From the NCBI GenBank assembly GCA_900074885.1, contig FJUW01000086.1, forward strand, positions 53,568 to 117,567: a stretch of DNA of 64,000 nt, in the 5' to 3' direction. Position 1 is the first letter of the stretch, and each line of letters begins with the position of its first letter. The DNA is from Rhynchosporium graminicola (taxonomy: Eukaryota; Ascomycota; Leotiomycetes; Helotiales; Ploettnerulaceae). The position numbers and the translations under genes are program-made. This document shows, piece after piece, positions 49,488-62,179 of the stretch. The notes below the pieces were generated by a model. The model searched no databases. It was not told where the DNA came from and saw nothing but the letters and a program-made list of their open reading frames with translations.

Positions 49488-52281
49488 TCAGAATTTTCTC
49501 TTGGCCACAGTCAATGCAAACAGTGAATCTACGTATAGGGGTGACTCCCCTTCTGAGTCTTCAGGGACATTCCAGGATAGACGTGGCTTTATCTCTGGAA
49601 GATCTAGATTTAGAAGTTCAACGGCTGGAGTTGCCAGTGGTGTTGTAATTGGGCTTATGTAGCCATTTTTCCCCACCAGGGTCAGAAGTCTCGTCGGGCT
49701 ATGTATCGAACTGCCGGCGCTCGAATGAGCCTGCCATAGCGACTTATTCCCTCCCTTCATCTGCTGTTCAGGTGCGGTAAGATTTGTTGCATGCTCAGGG
49801 TCAGGTTTCGGTAAGGACTGTTCGGAGAGATTTTCGCTTCTGCGTTTCGATACAGATCGAGGCCTGTCCCAGAATCTGACCTTCGATGCTCCACAGTATG
49901 GCTTACTGAATTGCTCTGGTAACTGGTTTCCATACATGTCGACATATTCTCCCATGGAAACATTGTTGCGACTGTGCTTCGTAGCTGTAGAGCTCCGGAT
50001 ACTCGAGGGACGGGCTGAGGTATTCTTATCATCGTAATCTTCAGTGTAGGAACGCTCAACTTCCAACAACGGCACAAACTCTCGGTAGATACTTTTGGCA
50101 AACCAGACGTGGTCCCGCGAGTTTTCGTACACGCGCTGCTGGGTTTTGAAAAGATCCAGAGGCGTGAAAGTCAGTTTCCTGCCGGGGGCACGGCAATGAA
50201 GTGGCAGTATAATTCTGAAAGCGATCATCAAGGCTACTCCTGGGGGCGAGTCTTTGTCCTTACCGCGGCAAGGTATTTCGAAGGGCCGAGAGATCAACAT
50301 CGAGTCACTGAACAGCGGATCTTCGATCTCCTCTTTGAGAGCTTCAAGCGTCCTGAGAAAATCTTTCGCAAATTTTCGCCGTTTAGCATCCTTGTTGCTT
50401 GGCTTTGAGTCTTTGTGAAGTTGCTTCCCAAGTACAGATACTGTCTTGGCGTCCATGCTGTTAAGATATTCAATGTGCCATGGTTCTAGTAAGTCAAAGG
50501 GAGCTTGCATAGTTGGCAGTTGATTCTTGGCGTCTCTTCGAACCAGTATATCAAATCCTCGCCTACCAACTGCTATCGATGCACGAATAGCAAAACACCC
50601 CAGATGAATACCTGGTTCTAGGATATGGTGATCCGTGTAGTATGTGCGCATAACTTCAAGATGACGAGCTAGGACGCGAGATCCAACCTTCAAGCTGTTC
50701 GATAGAATTATATTGACACTCGAAGGGTGGGCGAAGCGAAATCCAATAGCCTCGAGTCGTTCGACCTGAAATCTTTCTGCCCTACTAACAAGAAACAGTA
50801 GCTGGCCTTTACCGAGAGAAGAGCCGTCGTTGCCATCTCTTTCGAGGTCAAGTAATGAGCTGGCCATCGTGGCAATGCTTTTTTGACCCTTTTCTGAAAC
50901 AGTAACCCCTAGTCCTGTGGTAATAACTTCATCGTATAGGACGCCTAGCCTTTCGATTGGCTGGTGAAGATCGGCCCCAAGCTCGGTCACTGCAAGGCAG
51001 AATAGCTCGCGAAACACAATCGAATAATCGTTGATCGGCGTCCCTGATTCTTTGAAAAGCGCCGCATCATCAAGGGAGCCCATGCGAGCTCTGATACCAG
51101 TTCTGATGAGGTGTCGTCTCATACCCGGGAACAAATGCGAAATCGCACGCCAGTTACGGCTCGCCCTAAACAACCACTGAAAAACTGGATGACCCACACC
51201 AAACACATCGTCAAGAGACTGTCAGAATATGAGATTTGGGATCTGGAATAAGGGCTGTGGACTTGCCTTTTCAAACCATGAATTCGCAATTTTGCGTCTC
51301 GGTAAAAATCCTTCATGTGTAACACAAATTCTCCCTTGAGGATCAAAGATGGCAGTGGCCAGTACCACTTGCTCTGCTATTTTCGCAGCTCGCAACATGC
51401 GCCTTTGCTCCAGGAGGGTAAGAAATATCAGAGTCATGCAACAAAGAATGGACTGGATAAATCAGCGGGAACCGGTTTCAGAGGGGATGAGCATACCATA
51501 ACAATGATCACAGTCACTACTGTACTCTTAGAAAAGTTATCCGAGATATCAGGATCCCATCCATTGAGGCGATAACTAGTACCGATGGACATAATCCAAT
51601 GCATCCCGGAGATACCACTAGCAAGCACGACTGCACACAGAGCTCTCTTCCACCATGAAGTATGCCAGGCAGCACGAAGCATGAAGAAAGCAAGGAGAGC
51701 TACCACACTAGCCACAATCGCGAGGATTGTAGCTCCAACCATGAGACCGACATCAAACGTACAATCGTAATTTAGAAGGCTGTATTGACCCAGGTAATGC
51801 ATCCCGCCTGCCCCCAATCCAGCAAGAATACCACCAAGGAAAGTGCAAGGAATGCTGCCTTCATTGGACCCGGCTACCAATATAGCGATCAATTGGATGA
51901 TCACCGGTACGAAGAAAGATACAATGGTGAGTCCAGGGGCGATAGTCCATTGAATCTCAGGTTGACCTTTTCCAAGAACAATAGCGCAGTCTCCAATGAA
52001 GTGCATGCACCACGTAGTAATGCCTCCCATTGACAGGGAAGCAGCCAAAAGAAGCAAACTAATGGTCAATCAGTACTTCAAGATCACTTGGGATCCTAGG
52101 TCGAGTACTTATTGTACGAGCCATTCGAGGCTGCGCGCCTTTTCATGATCTCTAGTGTTGTGAAAGCCCCGAGGCAACTGACGGAATATGACAGAAACAC
52201 ATAACCAGCTTTGTAGGTTTTCGACACTATCTCTCCTTGCAACGCCATTATCTCCTCTGGCATCGGTCCTTTTCCCGGCAT
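49488..52281 (-). CDS. MHYT-domain membrane signalling protein (4 exons, one GC-AG intron)
   Basis: The exons are 52281-52109, 52058-51497, 51452-51267 and 51218-49488 (883 aa). The introns are 50, 44 and 48 nt. The third has a GC donor (AAG|GCAAGT) and an ACAG acceptor. The start MPGKGPMPEEIMALQ is the first ATG in the exon 1 frame; a second is at 52263. The N-terminal 260 residues hold about seven membrane helices and three MHYT-type motifs: CMHFIGD, GMHYLGQ and GMHWIMS. The paired Met/His residues are thought to bind copper, and in bacteria the domain senses gases or oxygen. The C-terminal 600 residues are cytosolic. A part after the membrane region (VVLATAIFDPQGRICVTHEGF) resembles a PAS-like start, while the remainder is unassigned. 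A sensor role is inferred from the family. Confidence 0.87.
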
Positions 52282-53099
52282 TGTGATGGTTACAAGTGGA
52301 GTCGCTGTGGCATTCGTGCAATTTGTGAATAAGTGAGGATGACAATATTGGTTAATCGGCCCAGAGGAATGTCGAGTATAAATCTGAGAAGGACGATATT
52401 TGTGAGTCAAGAAGAAGTGAACGAGGTAGAAAGAGTCTGTTCTGGGGAGGATCAGGGCGCATGCTTAAGAGCAGGCATCCAAGTAGAGGACTAGGGATAA
52501 CGGGCGACGAAGAGAAATTGGATAAGGCGACCCGGAAGAGCTGACGCCCTCGCACGATCTTAGGTTTGCATAGAAATAAATGTTCATGTGAGATAAATCT
52601 GAAGCCTGCGGAGATTCTGTGGCGCTACCGATAATTCAGCCAAGATCTTTGAGTTGAAAAGGCAGGAGCACTCAGGGAAGAGTCACGAATATCAATTGGC
52701 AAATGAGATCCCATATGGCGGCTGGACTTTCTTTCACAGCAGAGAACTGTTCAATGATTGACATTAACTTTAGCTGAGAAGCGAGAAGCCCCTGACAATG
52801 ACCATAATATATGCAAGAAAGTACGGATATACTGGTCGCATTCCACGTTTCCTTCTAGATTGTCCAAGGTATGGATGGATAGTCGTAGCGTTATCAGGCG
52901 TAAGACCAATAATAATTTATAAAAAGCAAAGACGAATGGAACGCAGCGAGTAGCAACTGAAAACAAACTTGTAAAAATAAATTAGAGAAATTAGCATTTG
53001 CACAACTTGAGCTTGGTTTGCGGTCTAGCAATTTCAGAGGTTTGGTGCCCATGCATTGTCACAGTTCCTCACCTTGTAATCTCAGAATTTTCGCAGTGC
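52282..53099. other. Intergenic between MHYT and DUF2855 genes
   Basis: An 818 bp gap carrying the MHYT gene 5' flank. The MHYT exon 1 frame stays open to about 52410 without an ATG, so an additional upstream exon cannot be excluded. Confidence 0.5.
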
Positions 53100-54383
53100 C
53101 TATCCACGCAAATCAAATACCAGTCCCTCATCGGGTCCAACCTCACCCTTGTAAAGCCTCTCCCACCCCTTCCCAACATCACTCATTCCATTACCCCAAA
53201 CCAAACGTAACCCTTTGACCGAACCCTGCTTCTTGAAAGCAGCATATGCTTTCTGATAATCATCGAAATAGCTTTGCTCCCCTACAAGGTCCATGGCCTG
53301 ATCAGTCACTGCTGAAGCATTAATGGTCGGCTTAGCATCACCGCTTGCTTTGTGTCTAGCTATGAAAGCAGCAGTCGCTTGCTCTGGGGTGACTGCTACG
53401 ACCTCGCCTCCGATCCCGAGTTGGACGACATCTTTGTGTGTTTGGAGTAGCTTGGTGGCCCATCTGTCCGAAGCGCCTCCTCTGGCGCCGAAGTCACAAA
53501 TGACGATCTTGGAACCTTCGTGGAGACCCAATTCGGATATAAGATCACCTGAATCAGCGTCGTAAGTGAAGACTTGGTCGTACAGGCCAGTGCCTTCAGT
53601 GAAGCTTTTCGATGCTACCGAACCGATTGCGATGATACTTTGAGGTGTTTTGTCGGCAGGACGTCCATGTTTGAGCCCGTACGCAAATGAAAGTGCCGTC
53701 TTGCCACTACCAGAAAACACGAGTACGACTGTATTCGAGTCCAGAGAGCCTTTTTGCAGGTTCCAGCTATCACCTGGAGCACCGGATGGAGTAGCAAGTT
53801 CTGCTGAATTCCAGGGAAAGAGGAATCGGTTCATACAGTATGCGGTAGCAAAGAGGAAGTAGTTAGATTCGAGACCTTGTTCTTCCAGAGCTTGCGATCT
53901 TTCTTGCCCATTCTTGAATGGCGGAGAGGTGTAGTAGCGATTATAGATTGTTAAAACATGGGCTCGATGTTTACTGACTTCAAAAAACTGATGGTTAACC
54001 TTGTCGTTCATTTTCACTTTCATGTCCACGGGTAGGTTCCCGATGGGAAGGTATCCAAAGACCTGCGTTCCGGTCTCAATACTGGAGACGTTGCTTTCGA
54101 TCACTTCACCATATCCCCAGCAGGAGATCCGCCCGAACTTTGCTGGATCCGCGTACTGGCTCGGAATGGATGTGGGGAGGGGATGAATGTCCCACCATCC
54201 GAGCATGTGTCCAAAACGAGCGTAAGTCAAATTGTTGGTCGTCAGAGAGATGATGGTGGGCTTTACACGGATCGAGGATGAACTCAGAGGCGCAAGAGGA
54301 TAGGCGTTGGGAAGCGGAACAATATGTTGATCTTCGTAGTTCTGCCGCGAAAGGACTTGGATGGTCGGTACCTGGGTAGCCAT
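53100..54383 (-). CDS. DUF2855 family protein
   Basis: Single exon, 427 aa, from ATG 54383 (MATQVPTIQVLSRQ). The pattern fits DUF2855: an N-terminal block with SLTTNNLTYARFGHMLGWWD, then FGRISCWGYGEVIES and GTQVFGYLPIGNLPVDM. A later nucleotide-fold-like segment (NTVVLVFSGSGKTALSFAYGL, IIAIGSVASKSF) resembles the cofactor-binding half of medium-chain dehydrogenases. The length is as expected for the family. No biochemical function is established; an oxidoreductase-like role is only inferred from the fold similarity. No signal peptide is present. It is the last intact gene before the RIP-mutated block. Confidence 0.83.
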   Translation of the reverse strand: MATQVPTIQVLSRQNYEDQHIVPLPNAYPLAPLSSSSIRVKPTIISLTTNNLTYARFGHMLGWWDIHPLPTSIPSQYADPAKFGRISCWGYGEVIESNVSSIETGTQVFGYLPIGNLPVDMKVKMNDKVNHQFFEVSKHRAHVLTIYNRYYTSPPFKNGQERSQALEEQGLESNYFLFATAYCMNRFLFPWNSAELATPSGAPGDSWNLQKGSLDSNTVVLVFSGSGKTALSFAYGLKHGRPADKTPQSIIAIGSVASKSFTEGTGLYDQVFTYDADSGDLISELGLHEGSKIVICDFGARGGASDRWATKLLQTHKDVVQLGIGGEVVAVTPEQATAAFIARHKASGDAKPTINASAVTDQAMDLVGEQSYFDDYQKAYAAFKKQGSVKGLRLVWGNGMSDVGKGWERLYKGEVGPDEGLVFDLRG

Positions 54384-55886
54384 GGTATATAATGCGCAAC
54401 AGGAAATTTTCGGCCTCGTGGCTGGTGAAGCAATCCGAGACTCTGATTTTCAAGTCAAATTCTGGAGTTCTGAAGTTAGTCCGTGGCTTCGAATTCACCG
54501 ACTATTCGTGTCCCTGGAATCTGTATGACTCTGAGTCTTTTGAGTTTCAAATTCTCAAGATTCTCTGATTACTTTGAAGTTGTACTTTGATTAATGTATC
54601 GGATTTATTTTGTGACTTTAAGAGAGGTACATTGAATGGGCACAGAAGCCGTACTCACCGAAGACGAAATAGCCCGGCCTTCAATGCGGAATGATATGCT
54701 TGGAAGCCGTTGCTACATATGTAATTTCACCCAACTTATATATGAGCCCGGGTGGAGCCAAGTAAACACCCGGACCCATCGTATCAGCGTGATAATAGTG
54801 CGAAGCGAAGTCGTCCGCATGAGGGGTTTACGTCCGTACACTTGATCCAGCCGCTTTCTTGGATTGGTATCATTAACGGGTCATGAGGCCGTAAGGCACA
54901 CACACACATATCGCACCTAGACACACGCGTGCCACTTTAGCTAGCTGAGCAATTGCTCCCGGATTTACCCCACGAAAGGAATTCGAAAACGTGTATTGGG
55001 ATCAGACTACTATATACCAGTTAAAGAGAATGTTCTTAGATGAATAAGTCGTGTGAATAATAGGTACTCATAACTTTTTAGCTGATTATAGCTTACCTAC
55101 AGGAGAGGGAAACTCGCTTAAATTGTGTAGCTTATAGTGCATAGATGCCTGAGACAGGATTGACTTCAGGTGCGGTTGTGCTACCTGTTGGCTTTTCAAT
55201 CGTTTCCGAATTGTTCCGGTGCCTTGAAACAGGTCTATTAGACGACCATTGGAGGTCGTTTTCGATGTGCTCTGTACAGGTTTTTTTTTTGCCAAGGGTG
55301 GGATTACGGAAGGCCCTCGATATTGTGAGTCAGAACTGCGGCACAGTCCCGGACTGCTATCGAGCTGTGCAACAAACTGACATTTCATTTGGGAGGATCC
55401 AAGTTTGCCATTCTTATTTGAGACATCTGTTATTCATTTGCCTCTGCATTCAAAATCGTCCAGCAATCTGGGGGAATGTCAATAACGCAAGTTTCCGACT
55501 GACCGGGAGCCAAGATCTTACGAAATGAAGTTTCCAAGAATGCCCATTATTGGATTCTGGCAAAGCAAGTAGAAAAATCGGAACCAACCCCCGATTAATC
55601 ATGTGTTCTCCATTCCGTGTTCGTCAGATATCATGATATCGTGTCTAATTCTATAATCGTTGACTCATATAATAACGAGACTAAACCAGGCAGTCTGGAA
55701 CGTGATTTTGAATCTTACCGAGGATACCGAAAACAACAGGAACACAGTATAACCTATCAAAATGTAAATCAAGGTTGCAACCATGTTTCATTTCTCTTTC
55801 CTAAACCCTTGAATAATGTTTTGATATGGATCTCTTCGGTGATAGTCTTTCCAACTCAAGGCAGGTTCATAGAAGAACAAACTTAG
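54384..55886. other. Intergenic boundary zone next to the AT-rich block
   Basis: No gene is supported. There is a short CA run near 54897-54908 and an isolated T9 run near 55279. Base composition is still ordinary here; the RIP-like composition starts after about 55930. Confidence 0.5.
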
Positions 55887-56283
55887 ATACAGTAGGGTGC
55901 AAAAAGTATCTGCACCCCCCCCCCCCTTATAGCTAAGTATCACTTACCCGATTAGGCAGTTATTTACTCGCTGCTTTTCAAGGTAAATAACTAGAATTGA
56001 AGATATAATTCTAATATTTTATATACTACCCTTTCGCCTCGATTACCGACTTTACTCGATGATCTATAGTAGTAGCTAGTCGATAGAGAATCCCGTTATC
56101 AATAGCATGCCACGCTTCTTACGCACCTTGAATTAACGCGTTAAGTATAGCGTTAGTATCAGGAGCGTGCTTTAGCTTAGGGTATAATCGATATAGCTCT
56201 GCTTTTATTAAAGCCTAAAGGTTCTCGATTGGATTTAAATCAGGAGAGTATAGAAGCTAACTCATAACTCGAATATTCATCTC
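55887..56283 (-). mobile_element. Truncated Tc1/mariner transposon, RIP-mutated
   Basis: At the left end is a hairpin-forming terminal sequence (GGGTGCA...TGCACCC, followed by a C run) just after TACAGTA, as in fungal Tc1-like elements. The minus-strand frame about 56283-56011 encodes the C-terminus of the transposase. It is recognisable by YSPDLNPIENL, which carries the last acidic catalytic residue, and then by RLATTIDHRVKSVIEAKG. Stops replace the expected Trp after IENL and a Gln later (TGG to TAG, CAA to TAA), which are RIP changes. The rest of the transposase is missing because the LTR element begins at 56284. This indicates insertion of the retrotransposon into it. Confidence 0.8.
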
Positions 56284-56551
56284 TGTAACGACACAAGACT
56301 CAAGGCGGTATATAAGCAAGAATAAACGAGTAGGAAGGCTAAGAGCGATCTTATATAGTCTATTACGAAAGAAACAAAAAGATAAGGAAGGAAGAAGAAG
56401 AGAGATAAAGTGCAAGGCACCTTATATATATATACCGGTACTAGTCTAATACTATACCGGGTCGGATACTAGTTCTGCCGGGATACCTATGAACTTAGGC
56501 CCTATTATCTATCCTTCTTCTCATGTGATATTCAGGTAAGCTATCGTTATA
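56284..56551 (-). repeat. 3' LTR of the Ty3/gypsy element
   Basis: 268 bp, bounded on the plus strand by TGTAACGA and TCGTTATA (TCGTTACA before RIP). Its first 53 bp match the partial repeat at 63948-64000. Confidence 0.88.
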
Positions 56552-56571
56552 TTACCCCTCCCTTAAGAAGA
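56552..56571 (-). other. Polypurine tract next to the 3' LTR
   Basis: On the minus strand, AAGGGAGGGG directly precedes the LTR. It is the expected primer for plus-strand synthesis and sets the orientation of the element. Confidence 0.7.
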
Positions 56572-57361
56572 GCTTAACCTTAAGCTCGGAAAGTTATAGT
56601 TTATACTAGAATTAGTCTTTATTATAACTATTTTCGTCGATATTCGCGTAATAAGCGCTAGCTACTCTTTAGTAGTAGTAAATTCTTTATTAGGTTCTAA
56701 CTAGTTATATCGCTATAATAGTACTATATTAGTCATAGCTTCTAAATCGGGCGGTAAGCGGTATTTACTTTATCTATTTATAGTAGAAGTCGAGTTTTAA
56801 GTAGAGCGTAAGGTATATAAAGGAAGGAGTTTATTAATATTAGAGCCTTTCCTTTTTAACTACGATAACTATTTTAACTTATAAGTTTACTCTCCCTAGA
56901 CTACGATATAGCTCCTATAGTAGGTATTATTACTAACTACTATAGTAGTCTACTATAATCTTATATATTAATCGACCTAATTAACTCTTCCCTTAATATA
57001 AGTAAGTTTCTTATCTTAGTTTTAGGGATAGTTCTTAAGTGTAGTATAGGGGTTTCACGGATCTATAACGCTAACTCCTATAGTACTTTTACTAGTTCCT
57101 GCTAGTACTCTTTCAGTAGCGTATCGTATATATTACCTGCGATATATTCGCGTCTTCCTTAAGATAAAGTATAATAATACTCCTATTTTAGAACTCTTAT
57201 ACTTATTTAATAAGCCTAACTCTAAGCTTTATAAGTATTATTCGGCGTTAAAGAGCGATTATAAGTATATAAGTTACTTAAATATAAACGTAATTATATA
57301 TAATAACGCGTTATAATTACTTAAATAAGTTAATATAGAGTATATTATTTTATCAAGTTTA

Positions 57362-58017
57362 CTTCATAGAAGCGAAGCTAAAGACGCGGAGCTAAATCAG
57401 AGTAGTATTATAGCTACTTATAAGGCTATTAATAAGATCTATTATCTAGCGAAATCTGCTACTCCTATTACTACGTTAGAGATTACTACTATATAATTAG
57501 TAGAGACTTAGGCTTTAAGGCGTTCTATAGAGAAAGTATTTAAGGAGTTAGAGTTTATTAAAGTAGTAAGTTATGATCTTAAACCTTTAGATACTAGTAT
57601 AATATTAACACGATATAGGATTTAGATCTTCTAATAGTCGATTCGGCGAAATCTAAGTTAATAGCTAAAACAGCGTTAAAGTAGATAAAGGAATTAAATA
57701 GTATTATACGGGAATTTGTAAAGAAAGCTATATTTAAAGCTATAATATCTAATACTAAAGGAAAGAGGAATTTACTTTCTAGTTCAGAGATAGCGTCGGA
57801 TCTAGATACTCCCGGACCTTCTCTAAAGAAGAAAGCCTATAGGATTAGCTATTATACTCAGTTTACTACTAAAGCTATATTAGTAGATTTAAGTAAGGAG
57901 TTAGATATAATAGTTCTAGTTCTAGATATTCTAGATTTACTAGAAGCTCCGGAGAACTTAGGGAAGAAAACTAATAAAGTAGAAGTAATTAAAGAAGTAG
58001 AGTTCTAGATATAGTAT
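57362..58017 (+). pseudogene. Decayed plus-strand ORF inside the minus-strand retrotransposon
   Basis: Between integrase and the 3' LTR, the plus strand carries coding-looking sequence in two consecutive frames. One runs about 57363-57630 (contains RRSIEKVFKELEFIKV) and one about 57627-58007 (contains SSSEIASDLDTPGPSLKKK). Most interrupting stops are TAA or TAG, as RIP would produce from CAA, CAG and TGG. It lies opposite to pol. It could be an antisense accessory ORF of the element or part of another nested transposon. No family is recognised. Confidence 0.45.
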
Positions 58018-58499
58018 TATTACGGAGTATAATCAGGGGAGTATCTTTAGTAATAAATTCTAATACTAGTAACTATAATAGCTTATTATCCTCTAAGTAA
58101 TTATAGTTATTTATTCTGTCTTCCTAAGCTTTAATCTACTATTCTAGTTTATACGGAAGTCTAGGTTTACTTAAGTTAGTAGCGTAGAAGTCTCTAAGCT
58201 TATGCGGAGTACTTATTAAGTCGGAAGCGTTATACTAAGTTAGGTTTAGGTCGTGGCCTAGCTAGTTAACTTAATACTTCAGATTACCTCTTAAGAGCTA
58301 TATAGCGAGTATATCTTATAACTCCTACTCTTCTTAAGTAGTAATAACCTCCGGGAGTAGGTTTTATAACTCTTAGCCTAGTAATAGGTCGTCCGGGTCC
58401 TTAAAGAGTAATTCGGAAGCGAATATATTATAAATAGAAGATCCCGGGGGTAAATCTAGCTTATAGGAGTATCTGATCTTAGCTAGGACTTAGTATAAT

Positions 58500-59500
58500 C
58501 TTACTTAGAGACTAGATAGCTTCTTACTTAGCTAGTAATTCTTAAGGTTCCTTATAGAGAGAAATACCTTATCTTTAACTTCTTAGTTAATACTATATTA
58601 TTTCGGGTTAGTTACGGCGCTTATCTTATACTACGTAGCTAGTATATTAGCTTTTATAACCTTAATAGCGGATTTAGTACGTTTAGCTAGGGATTTAGTA
58701 TTAGTATAATTAAGCTTCTCTTACGGTATCGATCCGGTAGATTACTTCTAGTCCTAGCTATTCTATAGTAGTATACTATATTTAAGGGTATATAGCGCTA
58801 TACTAATAGAGTTATAAGGTAGGGTTACTTAGGCGCGGTCTATTATTAGTAGTAGTTCGCCCTAGTTACTCTAGTAGTAATTAACGAAAGGTCTAAGGCG
58901 TTAGTTAATATACTAATTTATAATCTCCGTTTATCTATCGGTTTACTAGTAGAAGGAGGTAGAGAGCTTAACCTTAACTCTAATTATATAGTAAAACTCT
59001 TACTAGAAGGATAAGATAAACTAAGCTCCTTAGTCGGATATAATTAACTTAGGAGTATATCCGAAATAATATATCTATTAGATAAATAAAATCACTATCA
59101 AAAAGGTATCGATATTATAATAGTAAAATATCGATACGGAGTATTTCCTTAGGCGGTCGATAAATACTAATATCTTATTAAATCCTTAGTTATTAGGCGA
59201 GAAGTCCTTAAAATCTATAGCTAGGTACTATATAAGGTAGCTAAGTACTAGTAATAGGTATAGGAATCCTTACTATTTCGTTTACTTCGGATAAGAGTAC
59301 TAATAAGGGCAGTAATTATAAGTATACTATTTTATATCTAATATAAGTCCTTTCTAGTAGTAATAGGTAGAAATTATTTCAGCGGTCTTATAAGTATTCG
59401 GATAAGCGGAGGAAACTTAATTATAGATTTCGCTAATTAAACAGGTATATAGCGGGGTATAGCGTTATATATATAGATAATTATTATAAAGTAATAAACT
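58500..59500 (-). pseudogene. Integrase remnant (Ty3/gypsy)
   Basis: The minus-strand frame shows the integrase core. DFKDFSP and VFIDRLRKYS lie near the first catalytic Asp, followed by the SD*GA*F block with stops in place of Gln, and then TDR*TEIINQ. Many Gln and Trp codons are now TAA or TAG. Confidence 0.85.
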
Positions 59501-59699
59501 ATTATTAATAGTATAGTTATCTCCTAATATATTCTGTTTATTAGAGAACGATTCTCGATTGAATTAGTATAGTTTCTCGATTAAATTAAAGGAGTTATAT
59601 ACGAGTTCCGATAGTATATTAGTCCTTAGTAATATTAGGTATATATAACTAATTTAATCGATATAATACTTAGCTAGTTCCGTATTAATCCTAAGGTCT

Positions 59700-60190
59700 A
59701 AGCGGTCTAGAGGTAATAAAACCCGAGATCTACTATCCTATTTCTATTATTCATATATCCTTAGATCTTATTCCCTATAGCTAAGGATATTAGCTTTAGC
59801 GTTATCTTTACTAAGTATATATATAATTTGAAAATTGAATTCGGAAAGGAATTCTATCTATCTAGCTTATTTACTAGTTAGGACCTTAGTAGTTATAAAG
59901 TATTCTAAAGATTAATAGTCTGTATATACGCTAGTATAGCGTTATAGAGATATAAGTTCCGGTTTCTATTTCCGGAAAGACTTAATAATAGCGTATAGCT
60001 CCTTATTATAGATCTTCTAGTTTAGTTTATATCTATTAAGAATATAAGAGTAGAATCTAATTAGATACTATTAGTTATCTTTATATAATTAGGAGATAAC
60101 TCTAGCTATTATACTATCAGAAGTATTAGTTTCTAATTTAGTTTATAATTCAGGGTCGAAATAGTATAGTTTTTATACTAATAGTAGCTA
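59700..60190 (-). pseudogene. RNase H remnant
   Basis: The minus-strand frame has the typical KIYNKELYAIIKSFR segment, then TDY*SLEYF and IEFLSEFNFQI, with RIP-type stops between. Confidence 0.85.
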
Positions 60191-60960
60191 TTAACGTAAA
60201 TCGTCGAAGGACTTCTTATAATCGTTAGTGAAATTCTATAGTACTATAGGCCGAGTAAGCACTAAGAGAAGTTTAGTAATAAAGCCGAAATTCCGAATAA
60301 ATTAATAGTAGAACTTATAGAATCCTAAGAAGGATTTTATAGCTATTACTATTTCGGGGTACTTCTAGTCTACTAATAGTACTACCTTCTCGGGATCTAG
60401 CTCGATTCCGTTAGTAGTAACGATATATCCGAGGTATTTAGTCCGGGTAATATAGAATTCGCTTTTCTTAATATCTACTTAAAGTCTAGTATTTATTAAG
60501 TATTATAATACTAATTTAACGTATTTCTTATATTCCTAGAGCGTTTCCGAGTATATAAGGATATTATCTAGGTAAGCTATATAGAAATTATCTAAGTAGT
60601 CTAATAATATATTATTTATATATCGCTAGTACGTACTAGGTCTATTATAGAGCCTAAAAGGTAGTACTTTATATTTATAAGATCTGAAGCGGGTTCGGAA
60701 GGTAATATACTCCTCTGATTTAGAGTCTATATAGATATAGTTAAATACTACCCGGATATCTAGTTTAGTAAAGATTACTACTTTAGATATACGAGTTAAG
60801 AGCTTATCGATCCTAGGTATTAGGTATAAATCCTTTCGAGTGATCGTATTAAGCTTATGATAGTCGATATAGAAGCGTAATCTTCTATCGGCCTTCTTAA
60901 CGAATAGTATAAGTAATATAAAGGGACTTTAGCTAGATTCGATGAATCCCTTATCTAGGT
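60190..60960 (-). pseudogene. Reverse transcriptase remnant
   Basis: The minus-strand frame shows the Ty3/gypsy RT blocks in order: LRFYIDYHKLN, IFTKLDIR, the active site as YLDNIL (second Asp of the usual YxDD now Asn) and KYLGYIV. TAG and TAA stops occur at Trp and Gln positions. Confidence 0.9.
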
Positions 60961-62179
60961 TCTCTATAAGATACTCCTTAGTTACTTATAATTTATCTAT
61001 TGATTACTAATATAAGAGCGAATATATATTAAGTAATAGTTCTTCTAGAATAATTTTATAATTATATAAGCGATATAGCGGAAGAATATTAGAATCTCGC
61101 TTAGAAAAAGCTTCTTTAAGAGTATAGTACTATTCTAGTAGCTTTTTAGCTATAAGTCGTTCGGTATCGGGATTCTTAGGAGAGTCGCTATTTAGATAGT
61201 CTTATAAGAGGTAGTCTATCTCGTAGATACTAATAAAGAATAATTCGGAACCTTTATATTTTATATTAAAGTGAAAAGCTATAGTACTGATTTAGTAAAT
61301 CAGAACTAGTTTCTAGATCCTTAGAGGTTAAAAGGAGTATTTATAATAGGATTTCGGCATAAGTACCTTTCTCGATGAATTCGGAGCGGAAAGGGGTTCG
61401 GATTCCTTAGCGATAAGCGGAAATAAGTTAAAGAGTAAAGATAATATATTAATATACTATATCGCTACTATTTAGTATAATCGGTATTAGTCTAGCTAGT
61501 TTATAGCTAAGTCCTGCGCGTTAGCGTTAATTTAGTAAGATCGATTAATACTAGGTTTACGAGGCAGTAGAGTTATAATTATCTCCTTATTATATTAGAG
61601 GGTAGCTAGATAGCGTTCCGATTATAATAGCTTATAGTAGAGCGTATCTAGCTTAACTTGAAATCGTCGTATCTATTTGATACTAATAATTATATCTTAT
61701 TATCCTAAATCGAGGAGAATAAAAAGGTAGTTATAAATACGCCTGCTATTAATAGAAAGGTATAAACGTATAAAATAAGTAATATAAGTTCTAATAGACT
61801 ATTAGAAACTATATATTAGAATAGAATAAGGCAGTAGCTCGATTTTAATACTAAGGGCCCCCGATAGTTATCCGGTAAGAGTACGATTAATAAATAGATA
61901 ACTATTCGCTTTAGTATCGATTAAGCTACTTATAGAGACTCCTAGCTTATTTATACTAACTATAGTCGGGTATATGAATTACTTATTTCTTATTAGAAAG
62001 TTAAGGTCTAGATTAGAGAGATTATACTTACGTAGACCTAGAAAGGAGTTTTTACTTAGGTCTTATCGTTTCCCTCTAGTATTAGTCCAGATTCGGAGGG
62101 TATATCTTCTATTGCTTCCTTAGTTACTTAATCTTCTTCCGGAAATTCGTCGATTAATTGAACCTTAGGCGGGTTAGGG

